DNA from: Clostridiales bacterium
Lineage (GTDB): Bacteria; Bacillota; Clostridia; Saccharofermentanales; Saccharofermentanaceae
Length of the DNA: 52,840 bases
Assembly (NCBI GenBank): GCA_017428545.1
Contig: JAFRQR010000022.1
Coordinates: forward strand, 1 to 52,840
Reading direction: 5' to 3'
Numbering within the stretch: position 1 is the first letter of the stretch; the number at the start of each line of letters is the position of its first letter. The notes under the pieces are model-generated. The model had not been told where the DNA came from. It saw only the letters and a list, made by a program, of their open reading frames with translations, and made no database searches. Position numbers and translations under genes: made by a program. Below, one piece after another: positions 25,802 through 35,084 of this stretch.

Positions 25802-27283
25802 ATGGAAAACAACGAAGTGCAGATCAGGATCCAGGATGTATTTGCTTCATTTTTAAAGTCGATCGTTTGGATCGCGGTGATCACGATTTTCTTTGCGGGA
25901 GCTCTTGGTGCTTTCGGCATCTACAAAGCCAGACACACAAAAGTAAGCGGTTCTTACGCGGCGAACATTGCCACTAAAGAAAAAGAAGTCGCAGAGAAAC
26001 AAGACGAGATCTACAATCTTGAAAAAGAAAACGCAACGATCCGCGACGTGGATATTCCTTTCACCGAAAACCGTATTGCAAAAGAACAGGCATTGAGCGA
26101 AAGCAGAAAAGAATATGCCGAAAACAGCATCTACCACGCCCTCGATCCTTTTAACACAGGAGTTGCCAGGCTCACGATCGCCGTTGACGTAGAAGTCCCT
26201 GAAGATATTACGGAAGATATCCCCGAATATTTGGAAAATGAACAGCGTCGTGCGACAAATGCCTGCATCGCCGTCTATCCCTTCACCGACAAAGCGCTGG
26301 AAAAAGTCCGCAGCATTCTCGGTGAAGACTGCGATCTGAGATACATCAAAGAACTCATCGTTATCGTCAACCAGAACGACCAGTATGTCCGTCTGGATTT
26401 CTTCTATCCGGATCTGGCCAAAGCAAAGAAGGCTGTCGATTATCTCTATGGGGAAATGCAAAAGGCCGTCGCCGAAGTCGATCCTGCATTCACACTTTCC
26501 ATCGTCACGGAATTCACCGGATACGAAGTCAACTGGTCGGTTTATGACGATCACTCCCTCCATTCCGATAAAGTCATTCTTGCCGAAAAGAACATGGCAG
26601 CTGACATGGACTCCCTGAACGATAAGAATGCCAAACTGGAACTCAATACACAGAAGATCAACCTGGCAACCGGCGAGCTCAATGCCCTGAACAATGAACT
26701 TTCTGCAGCACAGAACGCTCTTGCCGCCGCCCAACAGTCTCAGTCCGCTAAGAAAGGGCTTGTCAAATTCGGTTTCATCGGTGCAATTGCCGGATTCTTC
26801 ATTGCATGTGCTTTCTTCTATCTGAAGTATCTGCTCGGAGGAAAGATCAGAAACAGAAATACCATCATCGGCCGTTACCCGTACCCGCTTCTGGGCGTAG
26901 TTCCGTCCACAAAGAAGTACCTGTTCGGTAAGACCATCAAGAGACTCGAAGGGGATCCCATCTACGCGGATGACGACGTCATCACGGCGATCGCCGCCAA
27001 TGCGCTGGCTATTGCAGATACCGAAGGTTCCACAGGCAACTGCCTGGTCGGCACCATCGAAGAAAAGGATCCGTCCCTGAAGGCCTTGAAAGAAGCTCTG
27101 GACGGGAAGGTCTCCTATGCCGGCAACATCCTTTCCGAAGCCCGTGCGGTAAAAGCACTGGATAAGTGCTCTCACGTGATCCTCGTCGAAAAGAGAAACG
27201 AATCACAGATCGATTCTCTCACGGAAGAGATCACCAAACTAAAGTCCCTGAAAAAAGAGATCCTCGGCATCATCCTTCTGTGA
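25802..27283 (+). CDS. Wzz/capsular chain-length-determinant-like membrane protein
   Basis: 493 residues. An N-terminal membrane helix (SIVWIAVITIFFAGALGAFGIY) and a second near residues 320-345 (GFIGAIAGFFIACAFFYLKYLLGG) enclose a large outside region. That region contains two coiled-coil stretches (KEKEVAEKQDEIYNLEKENATIR and LNDKNAKLELNTQKINLATGELNALNNELSAAQNALAAAQQ). This layout is that of Wzz-type polysaccharide co-polymerases. After the second helix a cytoplasmic domain of about 145 residues (LGVVPSTKKY...HVILVEKRNESQID) resembles the region that precedes or replaces the tyrosine-kinase part, without a Walker motif. No other polysaccharide genes are adjacent, so the pathway is not identified. 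Confidence 0.75.
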   Translation: MENNEVQIRIQDVFASFLKSIVWIAVITIFFAGALGAFGIYKARHTKVSGSYAANIATKEKEVAEKQDEIYNLEKENATIRDVDIPFTENRIAKEQALSESRKEYAENSIYHALDPFNTGVARLTIAVDVEVPEDITEDIPEYLENEQRRATNACIAVYPFTDKALEKVRSILGEDCDLRYIKELIVIVNQNDQYVRLDFFYPDLAKAKKAVDYLYGEMQKAVAEVDPAFTLSIVTEFTGYEVNWSVYDDHSLHSDKVILAEKNMAADMDSLNDKNAKLELNTQKINLATGELNALNNELSAAQNALAAAQQSQSAKKGLVKFGFIGAIAGFFIACAFFYLKYLLGGKIRNRNTIIGRYPYPLLGVVPSTKKYLFGKTIKRLEGDPIYADDDVITAIAANALAIADTEGSTGNCLVGTIEEKDPSLKALKEALDGKVSYAGNILSEARAVKALDKCSHVILVEKRNESQIDSLTEEITKLKSLKKEILGIILL

Positions 27284-27348
27284 TGAAAAAGCACGGTCTT
27301 TCCGGCCGTCTCCGCTAATGGGACAATGATTTAATCTAATAGAAAATG

Positions 27349-27378
27349 AAAAGGTCCGGTATGTTACCGGACCTTTTT
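27349..27378. terminator. Bidirectional terminator between Wzz-like gene and mgtE
   Basis: AAAAGGTCCGGT, a short ATGTT loop and ACCGGACCTTTTT form a perfect stem flanked by A and T runs, between convergent genes. Confidence 0.85.
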
Positions 27379-27379
27379 C

Positions 27380-28786
27380 TTACGCTACAGTATGAAACAG
27401 ATTGATCAGGAAGATCCATGCACATCCGTAGTAAGTAACTACGGCGACGAGGTCGTTGACGGTCGTGATAAGAGGACCGGACGCAACCGCCGGATCGACC
27501 TTAATCTTATGGAAAAACATCGGAACGAGGGTCCCGACGAGACTTGAAACGATCATGGCCAGCCACAAAGAGCCGCCTACGCAGGCCGCCACGGCAAAAG
27601 AGAATCCCGCCGCATAGTGTTTAAAGAGCATGACATAAAGGCCGATACCGGCAAATGCCAGCGATCCCAGGAGCATGCCGTTGAAAAAGCCCACGCGCAT
27701 CTCTTTTAGGGCAAACTTAAATTTCTCGCTTGTTTTCAGATGCTCATCCATCAGCACGCGGATCGTAACAGCGAGCGACTGTGTTCCTACATTTCCCGCC
27801 ATATCCAGGATCAGGCTCTGGAAACACACGATGATCGCAAGTTCCGATACGACCGTCTCGAAAAGGCCGACGACCGTGGAGACGAAAAGGCCTAAGACCA
27901 GAAGCGTAACCAGCCACGGCAGGCGCTTTTTCATACTTTCAGGAAGCGTTTCCTTCAGATCCTCCTCCGCGGTCAAGCCGGCGAGTTTCGCGTAGTCATC
28001 ACCCATCTCGTCATCGACGACTTCGATGATGTCCTGGGATGTGATAACACCTAAGATCTCGTCATTATCGTTTAATACCGGGATGGAGTCCTCGGCGTAG
28101 TCCTTGATCTTTTCGATCGACACATCGATCTTTTCATGGTCATGTACGTACGGGTAAGACGTAACGATCAGGGATTCGAGCTTGGCATAGTCTCTGGCAC
28201 GGATCAGGTCTTTGAGGTCGATCACGCCGTAGAACTTGTCGTCCTTATCCGTGACATAGATCGTAGAAATATTGTCGTTTTCATCTGCCTGGCGGATCAG
28301 CTCTTTCATCGCCTGCTTGATCGTCAGGTCCTCTTTTACCACGACGAAGTTCGTGGTCATCTTGGAACCGATCTCGTCGTCCTCGTAGGACTGGATGAGT
28401 TTGATGTCCTGGGAACTCTCATCGTCCATCAAGGAGATGATCTTTTCCTGGGTCTCTTCATCGACTTCTTCGAGTACGTCAACAGCATCGTCGGCGTCCA
28501 TGTTTTCGATGATCTTCGCAGCACTCTGGATATCGAGCTCGGAGATGAACTCTTCCGGTTCTTCGAGGTATGCGAAAACTTCGGATGCCTTCTCGGCGCC
28601 GAGGATGTGGTAGACCTTTTTACGTTCTTCTTTAGTGATCTGCTCGAGAGCGTCAGCAAGGTCGCTCTCATGGTAATCTTCCAGTTTCGCGCGGATCTCA
28701 CCGTCCGACTTCTCGGAACGGATCAATGCAACGATCTCTTCAACTACATTTCTGGTTTCATTCCTGGTTTCATTCTCGTTATCCAT
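27380..28786 (-). CDS. mgtE: Magnesium transporter MgtE
   Basis: 468 residues. The order is that of MgtE: an acidic N-domain of helical repeats (DLADALEQITKEERKKVYHIL, DADDAVDVLEEVDEETQEKIISLMDD), a CBS pair (VVVKEDLTIKQAM, STIYVTDKDDKFYGVIDLKDLI, SIPVLNDNDEILGVITSQDIIEVV), a plug helix, then five membrane helices from about residue 295 (LPWLVTLLVLGLFVSTVVGLFE, ILDMAGNVGTQSLAVTIR, ending YYGCAWIFLINLF). The N and CBS domains sense cytoplasmic Mg2+ and close the channel. A long leader with a short ORF precedes it. Confidence 0.96.
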   Translation of the reverse strand: MDNENETRNETRNVVEEIVALIRSEKSDGEIRAKLEDYHESDLADALEQITKEERKKVYHILGAEKASEVFAYLEEPEEFISELDIQSAAKIIENMDADDAVDVLEEVDEETQEKIISLMDDESSQDIKLIQSYEDDEIGSKMTTNFVVVKEDLTIKQAMKELIRQADENDNISTIYVTDKDDKFYGVIDLKDLIRARDYAKLESLIVTSYPYVHDHEKIDVSIEKIKDYAEDSIPVLNDNDEILGVITSQDIIEVVDDEMGDDYAKLAGLTAEEDLKETLPESMKKRLPWLVTLLVLGLFVSTVVGLFETVVSELAIIVCFQSLILDMAGNVGTQSLAVTIRVLMDEHLKTSEKFKFALKEMRVGFFNGMLLGSLAFAGIGLYVMLFKHYAAGFSFAVAACVGGSLWLAMIVSSLVGTLVPMFFHKIKVDPAVASGPLITTVNDLVAVVTYYGCAWIFLINLFHTVA

Positions 28787-28916
28787 GATAAAACCGCCTC
28801 CTTTTGCAAATTTACGGCACTTTTATGCCGGCAAAAAAGGGAAGCTCATGTGAAAAATGATCCGGATCAAAATCGAAGGGATACTTCTTTTGGAGAAAAC
28901 AGCCGGTTTTACGGCG

Positions 28917-29021
28917 TTAGTAAGTTATCTCGTGACGAAGATCTGTTCGTATGTGATTCTCATCTGAATCGTTTTTCTCAAAACAGCCACGCCTTCGATA
29001 ACTGCCATCACAACTATCCAC
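28917..29021 (-). CDS. Candidate 34-residue leader ORF upstream of mgtE
   Basis: A GTG at 29019-29021 is preceded by AAGGAGGTGA, a full-length match to the anti-Shine-Dalgarno region, with 8 bases between GGAGG and the GTG. It encodes M-DSCDGSYRRRGCFEKNDSDE and 14 further residues (polar, Arg/Asp rich, two Cys), ending TAA. It lies between the mgtE promoter and mgtE, with 130 bases from its stop to the mgtE ATG. Those 130 bases contain GC-rich inverted segments (TGCCGGCATAAAAGTGCCG). No M-box or other known Mg riboswitch pattern is seen. It could be a regulatory leader peptide or simply a small protein. The rest of this 478-bp gap holds only the mgtE and carB promoters. Confidence 0.5.
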   Translation of the reverse strand: MDSCDGSYRRRGCFEKNDSDENHIRTDLRHEITY

Positions 29022-29058
29022 CTTCGTCACCTCCTTGTTTTTGGGAATACCTATTGAA

Positions 29059-29087
29059 ATTATGAACGCGCCAAAAGCAAATGTCAA
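29059..29087 (-). promoter_or_regulatory. Promoter of the mgtE leader
   Basis: Minus-strand TTGACA (29082-29087), 17-base spacer, CATAAT (29059-29064), about 270 bases before mgtE. This implies a long untranslated leader. Confidence 0.65.
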
Positions 29088-29171
29088 CGCAGTTTTTGAG
29101 GTTTTTTTGACAAGACCGAAATACTGTTCTTTTTCATAAAAACATTTGCCTGCGCGCATCAAAATTTGGGT

Positions 29172-29199
29172 TTTACTATCCCCTGATTTCTGTTATTAT
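29172..29199 (+). promoter_or_regulatory. Promoter of carB
   Basis: TTTACT (29172-29177), 16-base spacer, TATTAT (29194-29199), about 65 bases before the carB ATG. No pyrimidine attenuator or PyrR site was recognised. Confidence 0.5.
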
Positions 29200-29264
29200 A
29201 TTTCCAGCTAAAATGCCCTATTAGGGTTAAATAAGTGAATATATATATAAGCGAGGAAGATACC

Positions 29265-32200
29265 ATGCCAAAGAGGGAAGATATCAATAAGATCCTTATC
29301 ATCGGTTCCGGCCCGATCATCATCGGCCAGGCGTGCGAGTTTGACTATTCAGGTACTCAGGCCTGCAAAGCTTTAAAGAAACTCGGCTACGAGATCGTAC
29401 TGGTCAACAGTAACCCGGCTACCATCATGACTGACCCGGATGTGGCGGACATCACGTACATCGAGCCTTTGAACCTGGCAAGACTTACCCAGATCATCGA
29501 AAAAGAGCGCCCGGATGCCCTTCTTCCGAACCTCGGCGGACAGTCCGGACTGAATCTGTGCTCCGAACTTTCCGAAGCTGGCGTCCTCAAGAAATATAAC
29601 GTGCAGGTCATCGGTATTCAGGTAGATGCCATCGAGCGCGGTGAAGACCGTATCGAGTTTAAGAACACCATGACCAGCCTCGGCATCGAGATGCCGAGAT
29701 CCCGCGTCGCTTACTCCGTAGACGAAGCGGTCAAGATCGCCGAAGAACTGAAATACCCGGTCGTTCTCCGTCCTGCCTATACGATGGGCGGTGCCGGCGG
29801 CGGCCTTGTTTATAATGTCGACGAACTGAAAGTCGTCTGCGAGCGTGGCCTTCAGGCTTCCCTCGTAGGACAGGTCCTCGTTGAGGAATGTATCGCAGGA
29901 TGGGAAGAGCTTGAGCTCGAAGTCGTACGTGACGCTGATGACAACGTTATCACCGTCTGCTTCATCGAAAACATCGACCCAATCGGTGTTCATACCGGTG
30001 ACTCCTTCTGCTCTGCTCCGATGCTGACCATCTCTGAAGATGTACAGAAGAAACTTCAGGATTACTCCTATAAGATCATCCGCGCGATCGGCGTTATCGG
30101 CGGCTGCAACTGCCAGTTCGCACACGATCCGGTCAGCGGCCGTATCGTCGTTATCGAGATCAACCCGAGAACATCCCGTTCCTCCGCTCTCGCTTCGAAG
30201 GCAACAGGTTTCCCGATCGCTCTCGTTTCCGCGATGCTCGCCTGCGGTCTGACTCTTAGCGATATCCCGTGCGGCAAGTACGGAACCCTCGATAAGTATG
30301 TACCGGATGGAGACTATGTCGTAATCAAGTTTGCCCGCTGGGCTTTCGAAAAGTTCAAGGGTGCTTCCGATAAGCTCGGTACACAGATGCGTGCCGTCGG
30401 TGAAGTAATGTCCATCGGTAAGACATATAAGGAAGCTTTCCAGAAAGCCATCCGCAGCCTTGAGACAGGCCGTTACGGCTTAGGCTTTGCCAAGAACTAC
30501 CACGACCTTTCCAAGGAAGAACTGATGCACATGCTCGCTTACCCGACATCCGACAGACAGTTCATCCTTTATGAAGCACTGAGAAAAGGTGCGACCATCG
30601 AAGAACTCTACCAGCTGACAAAGATCAAGCACTGGTTCTTAGAGCAGATGCTCGAGCTCGTACAGGAAGAAGAAGCACTTCTTAAGATCAAGGGTGCTGT
30701 TCCGGCAGAGGATACTCTCCGTCAGGCAAAGCTCGACGGTTTCTCCGACCGTTACCTCAGCAAGCTCCTCGAGGTCCCGGAAGAAGATATCAGAAACGCA
30801 CGTTACCAGTACAATATCCGTGAGGCATGGGAAGGCGTACACGTAAGCGGTACACAGGATGCAGCTTACTACTACTCCACATACCACCTCTCCGAAGATA
30901 AGAGCCCGTCTTCCGATAAGCCGAAGATCATGATCCTCGGCGGCGGCCCGAACCGTATCGGTCAGGGTATCGAGTTCGACTACTGCTGCGTACACGCGGC
31001 TCTCGCTCTTAAGAAGATGGGATTTGAGTCCATCATCGTTAACTGTAACCCGGAGACAGTCTCCACTGACTACGATACTTCCGACAAGCTCTACTTCGAG
31101 CCGCTGACTCTGGAAGACGTTCTCTCCATCCATGAGAAAGAAAAGCCGATCGGCGTTATCGCCCAGTTCGGTGGTCAGACACCTCTGAACCTGGCAGCCG
31201 ATCTTAAGAAAAACGGCGTCAAGATCCTCGGTACCACACCGGAGACGATCGACCTCGCTGAGGACAGAGATCACTTCCGCGCGATGATGGACCGTCTCGG
31301 CATCCCGATGCCGGAAGCAGGCATGGCCGTTACCGTCGACGATGCTCTTACGATCGCCAACAAGATCGGTTATCCGGTCATGGTACGTCCGTCCTACGTT
31401 CTCGGCGGACGCGGCATGGAAGTCGTACACGACGATGAGATGATGCGCGTTTACATGAACGCTGCCGTAGGTGTTACACCTGACCGTCCGATCCTCATCG
31501 ACCGCTTCCTGCACCACGCTACAGAGTGCGAGGCAGACGCGATCTCCGACGGACAGAACTGCTTCGTTCCGGCCGTTATGGAGCACATCGAGCTCGCAGG
31601 TGTTCACTCCGGTGACTCTGCTTGTATCCTGCCTTCCAAGAACCTGACCGAGAAGCAGATCGCGACGATCAAGGATTACACCAGAAAGATCGCGATCGAG
31701 ATGAACGTAAGAGGTCTTATGAACATGCAGTATGCGATCGAGGATGACGTTGTATACGTACTCGAGGCGAACCCGCGTGCTTCCCGTACCGTACCGCTCG
31801 TTTCCAAGGTCTGCGCGATCAACATGGTCAAGGTAGCAACCGAGATCATGACATCCGAGATCACCGGAAAGCCTTCCCCGGTACCGGAGCTTAAGGACCG
31901 CATCATCAAGCACTACGGCGTTAAGGAAGCCGTCTTCCCGTTCAATATGTTCCAGGAAGTTGACCCTGTCCTCGGACCGGAGATGAGATCCACCGGTGAG
32001 GTCCTCGGTATTTCCGAGTCCTTCGGTGAAGCTTACTTCAAGGCCCAGGAAGCAACTCAGACGAGACTTCCGTCCGAGGGTAACGTACTTCTTTCCGTAT
32101 GTGACCGCGATAAGGATGAGCTCGTCGACATCGCTAAGGCATTTGACGAACTCGGCTTCCATATCCTCGCAACAGGTAAGTCCTACGAGATGATCAAGGA

Positions 32201-32483
32201 AGCCGGCATCGATGCAGAGCGCGTCAACAAGCTCTACGAAGGCCGTCCGAACATCACGGATAAGATCACCAACGGTGAGATCCAGCTGATCATCAACACA
32301 CCTGCCGGTAAGACCTCTATCCACAACGACAGCTACATCAGAAAAGAAGCGATCCGCCACAGAGTTCCTTACATCACGACAATGGCCGCTGCAAAAGCCA
32401 GTGCCGAGGGTATCAAGGCTTATAAAGCCAACCCGAACTTCCCGGTAAAGAGCCTGCAGGATCACCACAAGGACATCATCTGA
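29265..32483 (+). CDS. carB: Carbamoyl-phosphate synthase large subunit
   Basis: 1072 residues from the ATG at 29265, supported by GAGGAAG; an in-frame GTG at 29235 has no site. Two homologous ATP-grasp halves are plain: KILIIGSGPIIIGQACEFDYSGTQACKALKKLGY near the start, and KIMILGGGPNRIGQGIEFDYCCVHAALALKKMG near residue 560. Each is followed by its carboxyphosphate/carbamate site (PAYTMGGAGGG and PSYVLGGRGMEVVHDD). The C-terminal MGS-like allosteric domain begins about residue 940 (LLSVCDRDKDELVDIAKAFDELGF). It makes carbamoyl phosphate for arginine and pyrimidine synthesis. The glutaminase subunit gene carA, usually adjacent, is not in the window. Confidence 0.98.
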   Translation: MPKREDINKILIIGSGPIIIGQACEFDYSGTQACKALKKLGYEIVLVNSNPATIMTDPDVADITYIEPLNLARLTQIIEKERPDALLPNLGGQSGLNLCSELSEAGVLKKYNVQVIGIQVDAIERGEDRIEFKNTMTSLGIEMPRSRVAYSVDEAVKIAEELKYPVVLRPAYTMGGAGGGLVYNVDELKVVCERGLQASLVGQVLVEECIAGWEELELEVVRDADDNVITVCFIENIDPIGVHTGDSFCSAPMLTISEDVQKKLQDYSYKIIRAIGVIGGCNCQFAHDPVSGRIVVIEINPRTSRSSALASKATGFPIALVSAMLACGLTLSDIPCGKYGTLDKYVPDGDYVVIKFARWAFEKFKGASDKLGTQMRAVGEVMSIGKTYKEAFQKAIRSLETGRYGLGFAKNYHDLSKEELMHMLAYPTSDRQFILYEALRKGATIEELYQLTKIKHWFLEQMLELVQEEEALLKIKGAVPAEDTLRQAKLDGFSDRYLSKLLEVPEEDIRNARYQYNIREAWEGVHVSGTQDAAYYYSTYHLSEDKSPSSDKPKIMILGGGPNRIGQGIEFDYCCVHAALALKKMGFESIIVNCNPETVSTDYDTSDKLYFEPLTLEDVLSIHEKEKPIGVIAQFGGQTPLNLAADLKKNGVKILGTTPETIDLAEDRDHFRAMMDRLGIPMPEAGMAVTVDDALTIANKIGYPVMVRPSYVLGGRGMEVVHDDEMMRVYMNAAVGVTPDRPILIDRFLHHATECEADAISDGQNCFVPAVMEHIELAGVHSGDSACILPSKNLTEKQIATIKDYTRKIAIEMNVRGLMNMQYAIEDDVVYVLEANPRASRTVPLVSKVCAINMVKVATEIMTSEITGKPSPVPELKDRIIKHYGVKEAVFPFNMFQEVDPVLGPEMRSTGEVLGISESFGEAYFKAQEATQTRLPSEGNVLLSVCDRDKDELVDIAKAFDELGFHILATGKSYEMIKEAGIDAERVNKLYEGRPNITDKITNGEIQLIINTPAGKTSIHNDSYIRKEAIRHRVPYITTMAAAKASAEGIKAYKANPNFPVKSLQDHHKDII

Positions 32484-32534
32484 TCTGATGCCCGGCGCCG
32501 GACGACCGGTTCTTTTAGATAGGTAAAACAAAAG

Positions 32535-32592
32535 AGAATCCCTGAAATCGTCTCGAAAAGCACTTGCCCGGAGACTGTTTCAGGGATTTTTC
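32535..32592 (+). terminator. Terminator of carB
   Basis: GAATCCCTGAAA pairs with TTTCAGGGATTT, with an inner GTCTC/GAGAC stem and then TTTTTC. The loop contains one copy of the iterated AAAAGCAC octamer (32556-32563). Confidence 0.8.
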
Positions 32593-32627
32593 TGCAATTC
32601 CCGCAGAATATCTCTTGGAATTATTAC

Positions 32628-32665
32628 TTTAAAGTTATTTTAAAGTTGACGGGCTAGAGTATACT
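32628..32665 (+). promoter_or_regulatory. HtrA promoter with two 11-bp-spaced direct repeats
   Basis: TTTAAAGTT occurs at 32628-32636 and 32639-32647, an 11-bp period. A TATACT -10 box lies at 32660-32665, and the -35 position falls inside the second repeat, which lacks a good -35 hexamer. This is the layout of promoters activated by OmpR/PhoB-type response regulators, and htrA genes are commonly under such envelope-stress systems. The regulator is not identified. Confidence 0.5.
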
Positions 32666-32715
32666 ACAAGGTAGATGAAGCGTTTACCTTATAAAGAAAG
32701 GAGACGATGTGTCAA

Positions 32716-34314
32716 ATGATCAATGATAATAACTTCACCAATATAAATGGAAACGACGTGCCTTCCGCTCCGGAAGGAAGTGCACCGATGCGTCCGGGTT
32801 CTGTGTTCCAGACTGCGGGACAGGCGATGCAGCCGCCGATCCTTTCTCCTGCTACTTTTTCGCCCGCTTATAATAAGCCTGTGACCACACAGGAGCTTTC
32901 GCCTATGCAGCCGCAGAATGCAGAGCCTTCAGCGGTTTCTCAGCCTGTATTCCAGCCGCAGCAGGAAGCTGCGCCTTCGCCTATGCAGCCGCTCCTGACG
33001 CCCCAGATGATGGCGCCGACACTTTCTTCTTCACCGGTAGTCGAGGAGCTTTCGAAAAAGAAGAAAAAGAAAGAGAAAAAAGTAAAAGAGGCGAAGATCA
33101 AGGAAAAGAACGCGCCTTCCACAGGGAAAAAGCGTCTCGTCGCCGCGTCCATCGCGTTCTGCATGCTCGGCGCGGGCCTTGGCGTATGCGGCATGGTCGC
33201 TTACGGTATCCACTGGGCGGAACAGGTGAAATCTGATGCCGTTGCCGAAGCAAAGAAAGCAGCGGAGAAAAACGGAGATGGTAAGGGAAATCTTTCCAAG
33301 AGCGGATCTGACCATCAGTCCACGATCCTGCAGGGCGACCGCGATTACTCCACCATCAACACCAGCAACATCAATACAAGCGAGAAGCACACAGCTTCGG
33401 AGATCTACGCGGCAAACGTTAATTCCACCGTCGGTATTTCGACGCAGATCAACTATAACTACTATGGCTATCCGACGACCGCAGCCGCTTCCGGTTCCGG
33501 TTTCATCCTGACTTCTGACGGATACATCGTTACGAATTATCACGTCATCCAGGACGCCAATGAGATCACGGTAACCACATTCGACAACAGCGCTTATGAT
33601 GCCAAAGTCGTCGGCTATGACGAAGAAAACGATATCGCGGTCCTTAAGATCGATGCTGACGGTCTGACACCGGTCATCCTCGGAGATTCCACCCAGCTGA
33701 ACGTCGGTGACGATGTAGTTGCGATCGGAAATCCTCTCGGCGAGCTCACCTTCTCGCTGACCAAAGGCTGCGTCAGCGCACTCGACAGATCCGTCACCAT
33801 CGACAATATGTCGATGAACCTCATCCAGACCGACTGCGCGATCAACTCCGGAAACTCCGGCGGAGCGCTTTTCAATATGTATGGTGAGGTCATCGGTATC
33901 ACAAACGCCAAGTACTCCAATAACGGTGCCGCAGAAGCAACGATCGAGAGCATCGGCTTTGCCATCCCGATCAGCAGCGCACGCGGGATCATCGAGAGCA
34001 TCATCGAAAAAGGGTATGCAGATAAGCCGTTCATCGGTGTTTACGCAGAGACAGTCGATCCCCGTTCGACCAAATATGACGCGGACGAAGGCATCGGCAT
34101 CCACGACATCATGGACGACAGCCCGGCCGAGCGCGCAGGCATCAAGTCCGGCGACGTCATCATCAAGATCGACGGCAAAAAAGTCACGGATGTTGCTGAT
34201 CTGAAAACGAATATCAACCGTGTCGGTATCGGCGGACAGCTGACCCTCACGATCCTTCGTGACGGAGACGAGATCGAGATCGTCGTTGACGTTGAGGCGG
34301 ACACATCCTCCTGA
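32716..34314 (+). CDS. HtrA/DegP-like membrane-anchored serine protease with PDZ domain
   Basis: About 532 residues. The N-terminal 115 residues are Pro/Gln/Met-rich (repeated SPMQP) with a Lys-rich end (KKKKKEKKVKEAKIKEK), cytoplasmic and disordered. One membrane helix follows (RLVAASIAFCMLGAGLGVCGMVAYG). The trypsin-like domain has His in ITNYHVIQD, Asp in EENDIAVLKID and Ser in INSGNSGGALF. A PDZ domain near the end has DDSPAERAGIKSGDVIIKIDGKKV. It should degrade or refold misfolded proteins outside the membrane. Two starts are possible: the ATG at 32707 is 3 bases and the ATG at 32716 is 12 bases from AAGGAG; the second is preferred with little confidence. Confidence 0.93.
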   Translation: MINDNNFTNINGNDVPSAPEGSAPMRPGSVFQTAGQAMQPPILSPATFSPAYNKPVTTQELSPMQPQNAEPSAVSQPVFQPQQEAAPSPMQPLLTPQMMAPTLSSSPVVEELSKKKKKKEKKVKEAKIKEKNAPSTGKKRLVAASIAFCMLGAGLGVCGMVAYGIHWAEQVKSDAVAEAKKAAEKNGDGKGNLSKSGSDHQSTILQGDRDYSTINTSNINTSEKHTASEIYAANVNSTVGISTQINYNYYGYPTTAAASGSGFILTSDGYIVTNYHVIQDANEITVTTFDNSAYDAKVVGYDEENDIAVLKIDADGLTPVILGDSTQLNVGDDVVAIGNPLGELTFSLTKGCVSALDRSVTIDNMSMNLIQTDCAINSGNSGGALFNMYGEVIGITNAKYSNNGAAEATIESIGFAIPISSARGIIESIIEKGYADKPFIGVYAETVDPRSTKYDADEGIGIHDIMDDSPAERAGIKSGDVIIKIDGKKVTDVADLKTNINRVGIGGQLTLTILRDGDEIEIVVDVEADTSS

Positions 34315-34337
34315 TCAGGATACCGCCCGAAAAGCAC

Positions 34338-35075
34338 TTATATGTCGATTATTTCGGAGAAGAAACCAAGATCATCTTTTCCGATCCTAAGAACAAACGG
34401 AAACAGATCCTGCTTTATGCACATGTAGTAATCCTTTTCGGGGAAATGCTCCTGTAGATCCGGATCGAAAAACCGCTTCCCATCATGATTTTTCAGATCC
34501 TGCCGCCTTTCTTCAAAGGCCGGCAGGATCTTGTTTTCTTCAACAAGGGATTTTATATACTCGGCGCAAAGTTCGTCTTCCGCTGCCTCCCGCTTCGCCG
34601 AAAGGCCCATCGCCACAAGAGATACCTCAAGTGCTTTTCCCGAGGCGTTTTCGGCCTGAAACTTCGAAGACCGGTCCCGGATATATTCCGCTACCGCCTT
34701 GGCATTAACGAGGCTTCCCGTCAGGATCTCGGATGCACCCGTGGCATTGACGATGCCCTGTGTGCCCGCACTTGTGGTGTGGATGATGACTTTTCCCGAT
34801 ATCTTTTCTTTCTCGGCCTCGACCTGGGACGGGGAATTTCCAAAATCAAATCCTTCGACCTTAATGCCCGATCTTTCGCCGATCAAAAGAGAACCCGGGA
34901 TCTTTTCGTGAAGCGTCCTTGCCTCCTCGATGGAGCCCACCGGGCGCACGAGGGCGGCTCCGAGATCGTAAAGATAGCACTCGAGTGAAAACGCGCGGAA
35001 AACGTCGATAATGACCGTCAGGCCGCGGGCATCCTTTGCCCCGGATAGAAGATGCAGGATCTTGCAGTTCGTCAT
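34338..35075 (-). CDS. ComB-like 2-phosphosulfolactate phosphatase family protein
   Basis: 245 residues. Family signatures: LTVIIDVFRAFS near the N-terminus, LLIGERSGIKVEGFDFGNSPSQV, and IIHTTSAGTQGIVNATGASEILTGSLVNAKAVAEYI. This is the ComB family (PF04029-like), named for the Mg-dependent phosphatase of coenzyme M synthesis. Many bacteria without coenzyme M carry homologues, so the true substrate is likely another phosphorylated acid. It starts 9 bases after the alpha-galactosidase stop, with GAGAGGGAAAAA before the ATG, so it is probably the last gene of that operon. Confidence 0.88.
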   Translation of the reverse strand: MTNCKILHLLSGAKDARGLTVIIDVFRAFSLECYLYDLGAALVRPVGSIEEARTLHEKIPGSLLIGERSGIKVEGFDFGNSPSQVEAEKEKISGKVIIHTTSAGTQGIVNATGASEILTGSLVNAKAVAEYIRDRSSKFQAENASGKALEVSLVAMGLSAKREAAEDELCAEYIKSLVEENKILPAFEERRQDLKNHDGKRFFDPDLQEHFPEKDYYMCIKQDLFPFVLRIGKDDLGFFSEIIDI

Positions 35076-35084
35076 TTTTCCCTC

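Noticed and set aside
28787..29064. M-box (ykoK) Mg2+ riboswitch before mgtE
   Set aside because: None of the conserved M-box segments that I know could be found on the minus strand; only a leader ORF and small hairpins are present.
28860..29065. Plus-strand coding potential across 28136-29065
   Set aside because: The long plus frame is mostly antisense to mgtE, and its last part lies over the leader without a start or ribosome-binding site.
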